DNA of 64,000 nucleotides from Muricoccus harenae (GCF_009848505.1 NZ_WWDL01000009.1:62001-126000), one strand, 5' to 3'; positions 10,019 to 19,577 are shown, counted from the stretch's first letter. A program made the numbers and translations. Notes: a model not told the origin generated them from the letters alone.

Positions 10019-11275
10019 TCAGGCGCTAGTCTGCTCCGCGGGCCGTTCACCATAGATGAACAGCGGCTGGGCCCGGTTCTCAGCCACCTCCTTGTTCACG
10101 ACCACCTCCTCCACCTCGTCCAGACCGGGAAGGTCGAACATGGTGGAAAGCAGGATGCTCTCCATGATGGAACGCAGGCCGCGCGCGCCGGTTTTGCGCT
10201 GGATGGCGCGGGTGGCCACCGACTTTAGCGCATCCTCCGTGAAGGTCAGCTTCGTTCCCTCCATCTCGAAGAGGCGCTGGTACTGCTTCAGCAGCGCGTT
10301 CTTCGGCTTGGTGAGGATTTCGATCAGCGCCTTCTCGTCCAGGTCCTCGAGCGTCGCGATCACCGGCAGGCGGCCGATGAACTCGGGGATCAGGCCGAAC
10401 TTCAGCAGGTCCTCGGGTTCCACCTCGCGGAGGATGGCCCCAGCCCGGCGCTCGTCCGGACCGCGGACCTCGGCGCCGAAGCCGATGCCCGATCCCTTTC
10501 CCTTGGCCGCGATGATCTTCTCGAGCCCAGCGAAGGCGCCGCCCACGATAAAGAGGATGTTCGAGGTGTCCACCTGCAGGAACTCCTGCTGGGGATGCTT
10601 CCGGCCACCCTGGGGCGGCACGGAGGCCACCGTGCCCTCCATGATCTTCAGCAGCGCCTGCTGGACGCCCTCTCCCGACACGTCGCGCGTGATCGAGGGG
10701 TTGTCCGACTTGCGGCTGATCTTATCGACCTCGTCGATATAGACGATGCCGCGCTGCGCCCGCTCCACGTTGTAGTCCGCGGACTGAAGCAGCTTGAGGA
10801 TGATGTTCTCCACATCCTCCCCGACATAGCCAGCCTCGGTCAGCGTCGTGGCGTCCGCCATGGTGAAGGGAACGTCGAGGATGCGGGCCAGGGTCTGGGC
10901 GAGCAGCGTCTTGCCCGAACCGGTGGGGCCCACGAGCATGATGTTGCTCTTGGCGATCTCCACCTCGCCGGTCTTGGCGCCATGCGCCAGCCGCTTGTAG
11001 TGGTTGTGCACGGCCACGGAGAGCACCCTCTTGGCGTGCTCCTGCCCGATGACGTAGTCATCGAGGACCTTGCAGATCTCCTTGGGCGTCGGAACCCCAT
11101 CGCGGGACTTCACGAGGTGCGTCTTGTGCTCCTCGCGGATGATGTCCATGCACAGCTCGACGCATTCGTCGCAGATGAACACCGTCGGGCCGGCGATGAG
11201 TTTCCTGACCTCGTGCTGCGACTTGCCGCAGAACGAGCAGTAGAGGGTATTCTTGGAATCGCCGGACTTGCTCAT
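10019..11275 (-). CDS. clpX: ClpX, ATP-dependent unfoldase of the ClpXP protease
   Basis: The 418-residue AAA+ unfoldase recognises substrates and feeds them to ClpP. The N-terminal zinc-binding domain has Cys13, Cys16, Cys35 and Cys38. Walker A GPTGSGKT is at 116-123 and Walker [11 protein letters not shown] follows about 60 residues later. The ClpP-docking loop IGF occurs in [13 protein letters not shown] 11275 gives [18 protein letters not shown], the standard alphaproteobacterial N-terminus. clpP lies upstream on the same strand with a 163-base gap, so the two may be co-transcribed. Confidence 0.98.
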   Translation of the reverse strand: MSKSGDSKNTLYCSFCGKSQHEVRKLIAGPTVFICDECVELCMDIIREEHKTHLVKSRDGVPTPKEICKVLDDYVIGQEHAKRVLSVAVHNHYKRLAHGAKTGEVEIAKSNIMLVGPTGSGKTLLAQTLARILDVPFTMADATTLTEAGYVGEDVENIILKLLQSADYNVERAQRGIVYIDEVDKISRKSDNPSITRDVSGEGVQQALLKIMEGTVASVPPQGGRKHPQQEFLQVDTSNILFIVGGAFAGLEKIIAAKGKGSGIGFGAEVRGPDERRAGAILREVEPEDLLKFGLIPEFIGRLPVIATLEDLDEKALIEILTKPKNALLKQYQRLFEMEGTKLTFTEDALKSVATRAIQRKTGARGLRSIMESILLSTMFDLPGLDEVEEVVVNKEVAENRAQPLFIYGERPAEQTSA

Positions 11276-11438
11276 ATGCGCTCCTCGCCTCTGGCCGGCC
11301 CGGATGGCGCGCCAGAGGCGTCAAGAAGGCAGAATAGCCCCCCTCCCCCCTCGGGGGAAGCATGGGACATAAATGTGACGGCAGCGCCGCCCCTGCGGCC
11401 GGAACACAACACGAACCAACCGGGGCGGCACATGCCCA

Positions 11439-12116
11439 TCAGGGGCGCGGCCCCTCAACGGCCGGTGCGGCCACGGCGGCCCCAGCAGGGAGCTTGGCCA
11501 CCACCTGGTCGATCAGCCCGAAGGCTTGCGCCTCCTCAGCGGACATATAGGTGTCGCGCTCGAGCTTGCGCTCGATCTCCTCAACCGGCTGGCCAGTATG
11601 GGTGACATAGATCTGGTTCAGGCGCTTCCGGAGGTCGAGGATCTCCCGCGCCTGGATCTCGATGTCTGTCGCCTGGCCCTGGGCACCGCCGGAGGGCTGG
11701 TGGACCATGATCCGGCTGTTCGGAAGGGCGAAGCGCTTGCCCTTCTCCCCGGCCGTCAGCAGCAGCGAGCCCATGGAAGCCGCCATGCCGAGACAGACGG
11801 TAGAAACGGGGCTGCGGATATACTGCATGGTGTCGTACATCGCGAGGCCGGCCGAAACCACGCCGCCCGGGCTGTTGATGTAGAAGGCGATGTCCTTGTT
11901 GGGGTTCTCGCTCTCCAGGAACAGCAGCTGGGCACAGATCAGGGACGAAACCTGATCAAAGACCTGCCCGGTCAGGAAGATGATCCGTTCCTTCAGCAGG
12001 CGCGAATAGATGTCGTAGGCGCGTTCCCCACGGGCGGTCTGCTCGACCACCATGGGAACCAGGGAATTATTGTAAACTTCCACTGGATCGCGGTCGACGA
12101 ATACAGAGCGTGTCAT
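11439..12116 (-). CDS. clpP: ClpP, proteolytic subunit of Clp protease
   Basis: The 225-residue serine peptidase forms the tetradecameric chamber used with ClpX. The catalytic triad is Ser114 in GMAASMGS, His139 in [10 protein letters not shown] and Asp188 in ERDTYMS, with the family spacing. The ClpX-contacting hydrophobic pocket residues and the oxyanion-loop NSPGG motif (81-85) are present. AAGGA lies 7 bases before the ATG. A short C-terminal Ala/Pro tail exceeds the E. coli length, as often seen in alphaproteobacteria. It is the sole ClpP in view. Confidence 0.98.
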   Translation of the reverse strand: MTRSVFVDRDPVEVYNNSLVPMVVEQTARGERAYDIYSRLLKERIIFLTGQVFDQVSSLICAQLLFLESENPNKDIAFYINSPGGVVSAGLAMYDTMQYIRSPVSTVCLGMAASMGSLLLTAGEKGKRFALPNSRIMVHQPSGGAQGQATDIEIQAREILDLRKRLNQIYVTHTGQPVEEIERKLERDTYMSAEEAQAFGLIDQVVAKLPAGAAVAAPAVEGPRP

Positions 12117-12243
12117 TGTTTATCCTTCCCCGCCGGCGGAGAAGTGCGCTCCCGTTGGCATCGCCCGGATGAGTGCCCGGCAAAGCCGCGACACCCTCCC
12201 GGCCCCCTTCGCCGGCAAAAATTCCAACCCCAAGATGGGGCAA

Positions 12244-12270
12244 CCCGCCCCCCCGCGAAAGGGGGGCGGG
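12244..12270. terminator. GC-only hairpin between tig and clpP
   Basis: CCCGCCCCCC pairs with GGGGGGCGGG over 10 bases around a seven-base loop. It lies 35 bases past the tig stop. No T tract follows, so it may be a Rho-dependent or attenuating structure between tig and clpP rather than a classical terminator. Confidence 0.35.
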
Positions 12271-12304
12271 GCCGGATTCAGGTTCAGGCTGGAGCCAGCT
12301 GGCC

Positions 12305-13648
12305 TCAGGCCGCCTGGAGCTCGGCCGGCGTCACGGTCGTGTCCGTCACCTTGGCCAGCTCCAGCATGAAGTCCACGACCTTTTCCTCGAAGATCGGCGC
12401 GCGGAGATTCTCCAGCGCCTGCGGGTTCTTCTGGAAGAATTCGAAGACCTGCTTCTCCTGGCCCGGGTAGCGGCTCGCCTCCGTCCGCATGGCCTGGAAC
12501 AGCTCGTCCTGGCCGACCTGGATGTTGTTGGTCCGTCCAATCTCGGAGAGCAGCAGGCCCAGCCGGATGCGCCGCTCGGCGATCTTCCGGTAGTCGGACT
12601 TCAGCGTCTCCTCGTCCTTGCCGGCGTCCTCGGCGTCCAGGCGACCGGCCTTGCGGTCCTCCTCCACGCGCGCCCAGATCTGCCCGAACTCGGCCTCCAC
12701 CATGCCCTCCGGCACGGCGAAATCGGCCCGCTCGGACAGTTGGTCGAGCAGCGAGCGCTTCACACGCAGGCGGGTCAGCCCGTCATACTCGCGCTGAATG
12801 GAGTTCTTCAGCTCCTCGCGGAGCTTTTCGACGCTCTCCAGGCCCAGGGACTTGGCGAACTCGTCATCGGCCGGGGCCGCAGCGCGGGTCTTCAGCGCCT
12901 TGGCCGTGATCTCGAACTCGGCCGGCTTGCCGGCCAGCTCGGCGGAGCCATAGCCCTCGGGGAAGCTCACCCGCACCTTGCGGGTCTCGCCGGGGCGGAT
13001 GCCCTCCAGGCCCTCGGTGAAGCCGGGGATGAAGCCCTCGCCGCCCACCTCGATCGGCATGTCATTGGCGGTGCCACCCGGGAAGGGCTCGCCGACGGTG
13101 GCCTCGTCACCCTCACCTTCGATCAGCCGGCCGACGAAATCGGCCACGACCACGTCGCCCTTCGTCGCCGGCCGCTCCTCGGTCACATCCTCGAGCTTGG
13201 CGTTGCGGGCGGCGAGGCCGTCCAGCGCCTTCTGCACCTCCTCGTCGGAGGGCTCGGCGCGCGGGCGGTCCACGGCGATCCCGGAGAAGTCCGGCATCGG
13301 GATCTCGGGCAGAACCTCCATCTCGATGTTGAACTGCAGGTCCTTGCCATCGGTAAAGTCGCCGACGAGCTCCACCTTCGGCTGCAGGGCCGGGCGCAGG
13401 CCGCGGTCGGTCAGCAGCTCGCGCGTGGCGGTCTGCACCTGCTCCTCCAGCACCTCGCCGGTCACGGCGGTGCCGTAGCGCTTCTTCACCACCGACATGG
13501 GCACCTTGCCGGGGCGGAAGCCCGGGATGCGCAGGTCGCGGCCGAGGGCGGCGAGCCGCTTGTCGCGCGTCGCATCGATCTCCGCCGCCGGCACCAGCAC
13601 CGAAAAGGCCCGCTTCAGCCCCTCGGCCGAGAGCTCCGTCACCTGCAT
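12305..13648 (-). CDS. tig: Trigger factor (ribosome-associated chaperone, peptidyl-prolyl isomerase)
   Basis: The 447-residue protein binds the ribosomal exit tunnel and folds nascent chains. The N-terminal ribosome-binding domain has the signature GFRPGKVP (about residues 44-51). It is followed by an FKBP-type PPIase domain (about 155-245, GDVVVADFVGRL to EGYGSAELAGKPAEFEI) and a long helical C-terminal chaperone domain. I chose ATG 13648 (MQVTELSAEGLKRAF), because upstream in-frame sequence covers tRNA-Leu. The order tig-clpP-clpX-lon on one strand is a widely conserved quality-control block. Confidence 0.97.
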   Translation of the reverse strand: MQVTELSAEGLKRAFSVLVPAAEIDATRDKRLAALGRDLRIPGFRPGKVPMSVVKKRYGTAVTGEVLEEQVQTATRELLTDRGLRPALQPKVELVGDFTDGKDLQFNIEMEVLPEIPMPDFSGIAVDRPRAEPSDEEVQKALDGLAARNAKLEDVTEERPATKGDVVVADFVGRLIEGEGDEATVGEPFPGGTANDMPIEVGGEGFIPGFTEGLEGIRPGETRKVRVSFPEGYGSAELAGKPAEFEITAKALKTRAAAPADDEFAKSLGLESVEKLREELKNSIQREYDGLTRLRVKRSLLDQLSERADFAVPEGMVEAEFGQIWARVEEDRKAGRLDAEDAGKDEETLKSDYRKIAERRIRLGLLLSEIGRTNNIQVGQDELFQAMRTEASRYPGQEKQVFEFFQKNPQALENLRAPIFEEKVVDFMLELAKVTDTTVTPAELQAA

Positions 13649-13694
13649 TCGCTTAGTTCCACATCCAGGACATTCAGGACGGCGCCAGGCCACT

Positions 13695-13779
13695 TGGTGC
13701 GGGCGGAGGGATTTGAACCCCCACGGCTTGCGCCACTGGAACCTAAATCCAGCGTGTCTGCCAGTTCCACCACGCCCGC
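13695..13779 (-). tRNA. tRNA-Leu (TAG anticodon)
   Basis: The minus strand forms an 85-base cloverleaf with encoded CCA and the long variable arm expected of tRNA-Leu. The acceptor GCGGGCG pairs with CGCCCGC, the anticodon stem CTGGA/TCCAG encloses TTTAGGT, and the T arm contains GGTTCAAATCC. The discriminator is A. It lies 46 bases upstream of tig. Confidence 0.97.
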
Positions 13780-13843
13780 CTCGCGCGGCGCCGAAGTGCG
13801 CGGCCTTAGCGCAACGGAGCCGTCTTTCCAAGCGGCGGCCGCA

Positions 13844-15292
13844 TCAGCCCTCGCCGAGTCCCGCCGCGAGGGCCCCGGGTAGCCCCGCCAGCACGTCCTC
13901 CGCAATGGTCCCAGGCCCCGGCGGCGCGGCCTCGCCCTGCAGCCAGACGGCGGCGCAGGCAGCCTCGAAGGGGGGCATCTTCTGGGCGAGCAGCCCGCCC
14001 GCGATCCCGGCCAGCACATCCCCCGTGCCTGCGGTGGCCAGGCTGGGCGGCGCGTTGTGGTTGATGGCGGCGCGCCCATCCGGCGAGGCCACAACTGTAT
14101 CCGGCCCTTTCAACACCACCACCGCCCCGATCCGCCTGGCGGCCCCCCGCGCCGCCGCCAGCCGGTCCGGTCCGGCCTCCCCGAACAGCCGCGCGAACTC
14201 CCCGGAATGGGGGGTGACGATCGCGGCGCCCCGCAGCGCGTCCGGCTCCCCGGCGCAGGCCCCCAGGGCCCCGGCATCGGCCACCACCGCCCGCCCCGCC
14301 GCCAGGGCGCCGGCCAGCAGCCCCCGCGTTTCCCTGTCCGGCGGGAGCCCCGGGCCGATCACCCAGTGTCCCCGCCGCGCATCCTCCAGCAGCGGCGCCA
14401 CCGGCGGCCCGGCAACGATTGCGCCCGGCTCACCAGTCCGGAAGGCGGCGGCCGCCGTCTCCGATGCGGCCGCCAGGGTCACCAGCCCGGCCCCCGCACG
14501 GCGCGCAGCCGCCGCCGCAAGCCGCGCCGCGCCCGGCATGGCGCCTCCCGCCACCACCACATGCCCACGCTTGTATTTGTGGCTCTCCGCCCCCGGCTGC
14601 GGCAGGCGCCACAGTCCCGGCGCGTTCCGGAAGCTCCGCTCCCCCTCGCCGGCCAGCGCGGCATCGAGTGCCGCCGCCGGCAGCCCGATATCGGCCAGCA
14701 CCAGGGCACCGCAGAGCAGCCGGCCCGGCAAAAGCAGATGCCCCGGCTTCAACCGCGCGAAGGTGACAGTGAGCTTGGCGGGAACCACCTCCCCCAGAGG
14801 CTGCCCGTTCGCACCGTCCAGCCCGCTCGGCACGTCCACAGCCAGAACCGGCCCGCCCGCCGCCCGCAGCATGGACAGCGCCTCCACGGATAGCGGCCGC
14901 ATGGGCGCCGCGCCCAGCAGCGCGTCGATCACCAGCCCCGCCCGCGCCGCTTCCTCGGGTGCGAAGGGCAGCACCGGCCCCCGCCACCGCGCCGCCGCCT
15001 CCGCGGCCGGTCCGCCCGGCCGGGGCGGTGCCATCACCGCCACGGCGACCGGCCAGCCCGCCTGCTGCAGCAGCCGCGCCGCCACATAGCCGTCCCCGCC
15101 ATTATTGCCCGGCCCGGCCAGCACGAGGGTCCGGCAGGGACGGAAGCGGGCCACCGCCGCCCGTGCCACCGCCCGCCCCGCCGCCTCCATCAGGACCGGG
15201 ACCGGCACGCTGGAGGCCACATCGGCCCGGGCCATGGCAGCGGGGGAGAGAAGATCGAGCGGCCACCGGTGCCGCGTGGCGTTTTCATCCAT
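13844..15292 (-). CDS. nnrD: Bifunctional NAD(P)H-hydrate epimerase / ADP-dependent dehydratase
   Basis: The 482-residue fusion repairs hydrated NAD(P)H. The N-terminal YjeF_N (epimerase) domain has GPGNNGGDGYVAARLL (about residues 59-74) and VDVPSGLDG. The C-terminal ribokinase-like dehydratase domain has KYKRGHVVVAGG, ending with AGTGDVLAGIAGGLLA, where GTGD carries the catalytic Asp. ATG 15292 (MDENATRHRWPLDLL) fits the family N-terminus. The longer upstream frame runs into the divergent sulfite dehydrogenase promoter. The symbol nnrD is used for the fused NnrE-NnrD type. It is divergent from the molybdoenzyme gene with about 95 bases between. Confidence 0.92.
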   Translation of the reverse strand: MDENATRHRWPLDLLSPAAMARADVASSVPVPVLMEAAGRAVARAAVARFRPCRTLVLAGPGNNGGDGYVAARLLQQAGWPVAVAVMAPPRPGGPAAEAAARWRGPVLPFAPEEAARAGLVIDALLGAAPMRPLSVEALSMLRAAGGPVLAVDVPSGLDGANGQPLGEVVPAKLTVTFARLKPGHLLLPGRLLCGALVLADIGLPAAALDAALAGEGERSFRNAPGLWRLPQPGAESHKYKRGHVVVAGGAMPGAARLAAAAARRAGAGLVTLAAASETAAAAFRTGEPGAIVAGPPVAPLLEDARRGHWVIGPGLPPDRETRGLLAGALAAGRAVVADAGALGACAGEPDALRGAAIVTPHSGEFARLFGEAGPDRLAAARGAARRIGAVVVLKGPDTVVASPDGRAAINHNAPPSLATAGTGDVLAGIAGGLLAQKMPPFEAACAAVWLQGEAAPPGPGTIAEDVLAGLPGALAAGLGEG

Positions 15293-15386
15293 GGGGGAAA
15301 TGCTAGCCTCGCCGCAGCGCGGGAATCGCATCCATGCTTCTCGCGGCCAAGGGATGCGGCAAAGACCACCTGGGGGAGAAGACGTC

Positions 15387-16688
15387 ATGGCACGTGAACG
15401 CTCGTTGCAGGAACTCTATGCCCAGGATCCCGAGCGCGCCGATGCGCTTGCCTTCGGCCGCCGGGGCGCGCTGAAGGGCACGGCCCTCGCCGCCATGGGC
15501 GCCGCCCTCGGCGCCACCATTCCCTTCGCCGCGCGAATGCCCGGCGGCCTCCTCCCCGCCGCCCTCGCCCAGACCGCCGGCGGCACTCCCACTCTCCGGA
15601 TGGACGGCAAGGCCCCGCTCATCCTGCTCGGCGAGCGCCCGTTGGTGGCCGAGACCCCGGAAGCAATGCTGGATGACGACGTCACCCCTATCGACAAGTT
15701 CTTCATCCGCAACAATGGCCAGATCCCCGAACGCTTCGCTGCCGATCCGAAGACATGGCGCGTCAAGATCGAGGGCGAGGTGAACACCCCGCTTGACCTC
15801 ACCTTGGGCGAGCTCGAAAGCCGCTTCGAGGTGGTGACCCTCCGCCTCCAGATGGAATGCGGCGGCAATGGACGCGCCGCCTTCGCGCCCGAAACCCGGG
15901 GCAACCAATGGGGCAACGGCGCCATCTCCAATGGCGAATGGACTGGTGTTCGCCTGCGTGACGTGATCCGCGCCGCCGGCCCGAAGGACACCGCCCGCTT
16001 CACTGGCCATTTCGGGGCGGACCCGCATCTCTCGGGCGATACTTCTCGCCCCGCCATCAGCCGCGGCATGCCCATCGCCAAGGCCATGGAGGACACCACC
16101 CTCATCGCCTTCCGCCTGAACGGGCAGCCTATCCCACAGATCCATGGCTATCCCCTGCGCCTGATCACCCCGGGCTGGCCGGGCAGCCTCTCCCAGAAGT
16201 GGCTGAACCGGATCGTGCTGCGCCCCACGCCGCATGACGGGCCGGGCATGGGCGGCACTTCATACCGCGTGCCGGTGAAGCCCATCGTGCCCGGCAGCAG
16301 CAACAACGGCGCCGATTTCGTGGACATCGCCTCGATGCCCGTGCGTGGCCTGCTGACGAACATCGCCCATGGGACGCGCATGCCCGCGGGCACGCGGCGG
16401 CTCGACCTGCGCGGCCATGCCTGGGCCGGGGACAAGACGGTGCGCGCCGTGCATGTCTCCACCGATTTCGGTGCAAGCTGGGCCGAGATGAGGGTGAACG
16501 AGGCGCCCAACCGCCATGCCTGGCAGCGCTGGCAGGGCGCGGTCGAACTGCCCACGGACGGCTATTTCGAGCTCTGGACCCGCGCCACCGATAGCGACGG
16601 CCGGATGCAGCCCCATGCTGCAGCCAACTGGAACCCGCAGGGCTACGCCGCCAATGCCATGGCGCGGACGGCGATCCTCGTCGGATGA
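15387..16688 (+). CDS. Sulfite-oxidase-family molybdoenzyme (SorA-like sulfite dehydrogenase), Tat-exported
   Basis: The 433-residue protein has a twin-arginine signal (FGRRGALKG, Arg25-Arg26, then a hydrophobic helix ending near AQTAGG), so it should fold with cofactor and cross to the periplasm. The molybdopterin domain carries the single Mo-ligating Cys158 in LQMECGGNGR. The C-terminal Mo-co dimerisation domain contains RGHAWAGDKTVRAVHVSTDFGASW. Oxidation of sulfite to sulfate, with electrons to cytochrome c, is the likely reaction. The next gene encodes a cytochrome c and overlaps by ATGA, as in sorAB. Substrate assignment is inference. Confidence 0.85.
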   Translation: MARERSLQELYAQDPERADALAFGRRGALKGTALAAMGAALGATIPFAARMPGGLLPAALAQTAGGTPTLRMDGKAPLILLGERPLVAETPEAMLDDDVTPIDKFFIRNNGQIPERFAADPKTWRVKIEGEVNTPLDLTLGELESRFEVVTLRLQMECGGNGRAAFAPETRGNQWGNGAISNGEWTGVRLRDVIRAAGPKDTARFTGHFGADPHLSGDTSRPAISRGMPIAKAMEDTTLIAFRLNGQPIPQIHGYPLRLITPGWPGSLSQKWLNRIVLRPTPHDGPGMGGTSYRVPVKPIVPGSSNNGADFVDIASMPVRGLLTNIAHGTRMPAGTRRLDLRGHAWAGDKTVRAVHVSTDFGASWAEMRVNEAPNRHAWQRWQGAVELPTDGYFELWTRATDSDGRMQPHAAANWNPQGYAANAMARTAILVG

Positions 16689-17197
16689 GTCTGTCTACCA
16701 CGGAGAAAACGGCCCTGGGTGCGATTTGCGCCCTGGGCCTCCTCGTCCTGGCCTTCGACTATCCTGCAGGCCGTACCCCGCGCCAGGCGGAGGCGCCGCC
16801 GCCCACCCCCTATGCCCTGGCTACGGCCGAGGCCGATGCCCGCGCCGCCACGGCCCGCGCCGAGGCGGACCGCGCCCGCAGCGAGCGCGAGGCCACAGCC
16901 AAGGCCGAGACGGAGCGCCTCGCCGCCGTGCAGAATCCGGGCGAGACGGAGGACATCCTTCCCGCCGGGCATGGGCGGGAGGAGGTCTTCGCCCGCTGCA
17001 CCGCCTGCCATAGCACCGCGATCATCCGCCGCAGCGGCTTCTCCCGAGACCGCTGGGACGAGCTGATGGATTGGATGACGGAGAAGCAGGGCATGGCACC
17101 ATTGGAGGGCGATATCCGCACCCTGGTGGTGGACTACCTGGCCCAGCACTTCCCGCCGCGCCGGTCGCCGCGTAATGCCAACCCCTTCCTCAACTGA
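16685..17197 (+). CDS. Membrane-anchored cytochrome c, electron acceptor of the SorA-like enzyme
   Basis: This 170-residue protein has an N-terminal hydrophobic helix (about residues 9-24) that probably stays as an anchor. An Ala/Glu/Arg-rich, charged helical stretch follows (about 45-82, repeated AEADRAR-type text). The cytochrome domain has a single haem-binding motif CTACH at 105-109. Met137 in KQGMAPL is the likely sixth ligand. The ATG overlaps the stop of the molybdoenzyme gene, indicating a two-gene operon comparable to sorAB. The helical spacer is unusual and could reach from the membrane to the periplasmic dehydrogenase. Confidence 0.82.
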   Translation: MSLSTTEKTALGAICALGLLVLAFDYPAGRTPRQAEAPPPTPYALATAEADARAATARAEADRARSEREATAKAETERLAAVQNPGETEDILPAGHGREEVFARCTACHSTAIIRRSGFSRDRWDELMDWMTEKQGMAPLEGDIRTLVVDYLAQHFPPRRSPRNANPFLN

Positions 17198-17238
17198 TCC
17201 GGTCTAGGCTGCCTCTCGAATCGAGCGGGGAGGCAGGC

Positions 17239-17862
17239 ATGGCCTTCGTGGTGGCGGTGGCGCAGCGGAAGGGCGGGGCGGGGAAATCCACGGTCGCCGC
17301 CAACCTGGCGGTGGCGCTGGTGGCATCCGGCGCCCGCGCCGCCTTGTTGGACACCGACCCGCAGGCGACGCTCACCCGCTGGCACGGGCTGCGCGGCGAA
17401 GCGGCGCAACGGCTTCCCTTCGAAAGCCCCTCCGGCTGGCGGGTCCCCCAGGCGGTGGACCGGTTCCGGAAGACGATGGACTTCATCGTCCTCGACACGC
17501 CGCCCCATGCCGATACCGACAGCCGCATCGCCATGCGCGCCGCCGACCTCGTGCTGATACCTCTCCAGCCCTCCGTTCCCGACCTCTGGGCCATGGAGGC
17601 GACGCTGGAGGTGGCGGCGGCCGAGCGGCGCCCGGTCGCCCTGATGCTCAACCGCGTCCCGGCCCAGGGCCGCGCGGCGCAAGAGGTGGCGGCCACGCTC
17701 GTCTCGCGGAAGCTCCCCCTCCTCCCGGCGCCCTTCGGCAACCGCACCGCCTTCGCCGCCGCCTTCGCGGAGGGGCTGGGCGTGGTGGAGGCGGCCCCAC
17801 GCGGCCAGGCCGCCGCCGAGGCCCGCGCCCTGGCCGAGGCCATCCGCCAGGAAAGCGCCTGA
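17239..17862 (+). CDS. Orphan ParA/MinD-like ATPase
   Basis: The 207-residue protein is a small ParA-superfamily P-loop ATPase. It has the deviant Walker A KGGAGKST (11-18, signature Lys11), the switch motif LLDTDPQATLTRW and Walker B MDFIVLDTPPHADTD. There is no DNA-binding N-terminal domain and no ParB partner nearby. It follows the cytochrome gene by 41 bases, so it may be transcribed with it, but no functional link is evident. Such short ParA-like proteins position chromosomes, plasmids or protein clusters; the cargo here is unknown. Confidence 0.8.
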   Translation: MAFVVAVAQRKGGAGKSTVAANLAVALVASGARAALLDTDPQATLTRWHGLRGEAAQRLPFESPSGWRVPQAVDRFRKTMDFIVLDTPPHADTDSRIAMRAADLVLIPLQPSVPDLWAMEATLEVAAAERRPVALMLNRVPAQGRAAQEVAATLVSRKLPLLPAPFGNRTAFAAAFAEGLGVVEAAPRGQAAAEARALAEAIRQESA

Positions 17863-17871
17863 CCGCCAGGG

Positions 17872-18783
17872 TCAGCGCGCCTTCGAAATCTCCTGCCGCC
17901 AGATCGCCAGCCCGGCCCCCACCAGCACCAGGAAGCCGGCCAGGTCCCAGCCATCCGGCACCTCGCCCCAGAGCATCACGCCCAGCGCCGTGGTCCAGAG
18001 AATGGCCGAATATTCGAAGGGGGCGACCAGCGTCGTGTCCTCCGCCCGGTAGGCCGCCGTCATCAGCAGCTGCGCCACCACCGAAACCAGGCCCACCACC
18101 GCCAGCAGCGCCCATTGCAGGGGCGTCGGCCAGATCCAGACGGGCAATGCCGCCACCCCCGCGACGACAGCCGCGCCGATGGCAAACCACAGCACGATGG
18201 TGATCCCCGCCTCCCCCGCCTCGCCCATCCGGCGGATGGAGATCATGGCATAAGCCCAGCCGAGTGCGGCCAGCAGCACCCCCGCCACCGCGCCCAGATC
18301 CATCGTCCCGGACCCACCCGGCTGCAGCATCATCAGCACGCCCAGGAAGCCGACCACGACCACCGCCAGCCGGCGCCAGCCCACCCGCTCCCGCAGGATC
18401 AGCACCGAAAGGGCGGTCAGGAAGAGCGGCATGGTGAAGTTCAGCGCCGTCACCGCCGCGAGCGGCAGATGCGCATAGCCGTAGAAGGAACCGTACATCC
18501 CCAACAGCCCGCCCAGCAGCCGCTCCAGGTGCCGCCAGGGGTGGCGCGTGCGCAGCGCCGATTTCAGCCCGCCGCCCGCGGTCCAATGCGCCAGCAGCAG
18601 CAGCGGCGGCAGGGCCAGGGCATTGCGGAAGAACACCACCTCGGAAAGCGGAATTGCCCCCTCCAGCGCCTTCACCGCCGCCGCCGAAAGGGCGAAGAAA
18701 CCGGCCGAGCCGGTGACGCAGGCGATCGCCCGGATGCGCGCGGCGCGCTGGCCCGGCGGGACCGGGGAAGACGGGGCATTCAT
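17872..18783 (-). CDS. EamA/DMT-family transporter (drug/metabolite exporter)
   Basis: The 303-residue inner-membrane protein has about ten hydrophobic helices arranged as two EamA repeats. The first contains SAAAVKALEGAIPLSEVVFFRN and ALNFTMPLFLTALSVLILRERVGW. The second contains AYRAEDTTLVAPFEYSAILWT and ends with LVLVGAGLAIW. These match the RhaT/YdcZ-like branch in which ER motifs end the fourth helix of each half. The substrate is unknown. ATG 18783 (MNAPSSPVPPGQRAAR) is chosen; an in-frame start at 18816 is possible and neither has a strong ribosome site. It is convergent with the ParA-like gene. Confidence 0.85.
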   Translation of the reverse strand: MNAPSSPVPPGQRAARIRAIACVTGSAGFFALSAAAVKALEGAIPLSEVVFFRNALALPPLLLLAHWTAGGGLKSALRTRHPWRHLERLLGGLLGMYGSFYGYAHLPLAAVTALNFTMPLFLTALSVLILRERVGWRRLAVVVVGFLGVLMMLQPGGSGTMDLGAVAGVLLAALGWAYAMISIRRMGEAGEAGITIVLWFAIGAAVVAGVAALPVWIWPTPLQWALLAVVGLVSVVAQLLMTAAYRAEDTTLVAPFEYSAILWTTALGVMLWGEVPDGWDLAGFLVLVGAGLAIWRQEISKAR

Positions 18784-18905
18784 GAAGGGAAGGTCTTCGT
18801 GTGACGGCCGCGCCATTCTCCGTCGCCACGCGCGCGCTGCAAGGCCGGGCCCGGCCGAAGCCGGTGATTTCAAGATTGCGCCTTCCGCTGTAGCCTCCGC
18901 GCCGC

Positions 18906-19577
18906 ATGACAGAGCAAAACGGCGCGGCCCCCCCGCCTTCCACGAGCCGGCCGGCCATGGCCCCGCCCATCCCGCCCCACCCCCTCTACGCCCCGGAGTC
19001 GGACGAGGTGGTCTGGCATGGCCGCTTCCCGCTGCAGCGCGTGTGCTTCCGCTATCGCAAACGCGACGGCAGCCTCTCCGGCCTCCTCACCTGGGAGATC
19101 CTGCGGCGCGGCCAGGGCACGGTGATCCTGCCCTGGGATCCGGTGACCGACCGCATCGCCCTGATCGAGCAGTTCCGCCTCCCTGCCCTGGCCGCCGGCG
19201 AGGAGCCGCGCATGACGGAGCTGCCCGCCGGTCTGGTCGAGACGGGCGAGGACCCGGCAGAGACCGCCCGCCGCGAGCTGGAGGAGGAAACCGGTCTCGC
19301 CTGCACCCGCATCATCCCCATGGGCATCTTCCTCCTCATGCAGGGCGGGAGCGACGAGCGGGTGCATTTCCAGCTCGCCCAGGTCTCGCTCGAAGAAGGC
19401 GCCAAGCTCTCCGGCGGCCTTCCCTCCGAGAATGAGGAGACCATCGTCAACGTGGTGGACGCCGCCGAGGCCTTCGCCATGGTCGCCGACAACCGTATCC
19501 GCAACGCCCCAGCAGCGCTCGCCCTGCTCTGGCTGCAGGTGAACCACGCCCGACTCAAGGCCGAATGGACCCAGTGA
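18906..19577 (+). CDS. NUDIX hydrolase, probable ADP-ribose pyrophosphatase
   Basis: The 223-residue protein has a perfect NUDIX box at 109-131 (G..E115 then R123-E124, ELEEETG), which binds Mg2+ and cleaves nucleoside diphosphate linkages. The preceding RIALIEQFRLPA and the ELPAGL entry to the box are typical of the NudF-type ADP-sugar/ADP-ribose branch. The Pro-rich N-terminus (about 30 residues) is likely disordered. It is the first of four genes joined by overlaps: its TGA shares bases with the next ATG (TGATG). Confidence 0.88.
   Translation: MTEQNGAAPPPSTSRPAMAPPIPPHPLYAPESDEVVWHGRFPLQRVCFRYRKRDGSLSGLLTWEILRRGQGTVILPWDPVTDRIALIEQFRLPALAAGEEPRMTELPAGLVETGEDPAETARRELEEETGLACTRIIPMGIFLLMQGGSDERVHFQLAQVSLEEGAKLSGGLPSENEETIVNVVDAAEAFAMVADNRIRNAPAALALLWLQVNHARLKAEWTQ

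Noticed and set aside
12173-13882. Long plus-strand open frame opposite tig
   Set aside because: It is antisense to trigger factor and crosses tRNA-Leu. Its composition (HLLLQHLAGH-type) is the usual shadow of an alphaproteobacterial gene.
14479-15306. Possible small genes within the NAD(P)HX repair gene
   Set aside because: They are Pro/Arg- or Gly/Ala-rich alternative frames of an intact 482-codon gene, without ribosome sites.
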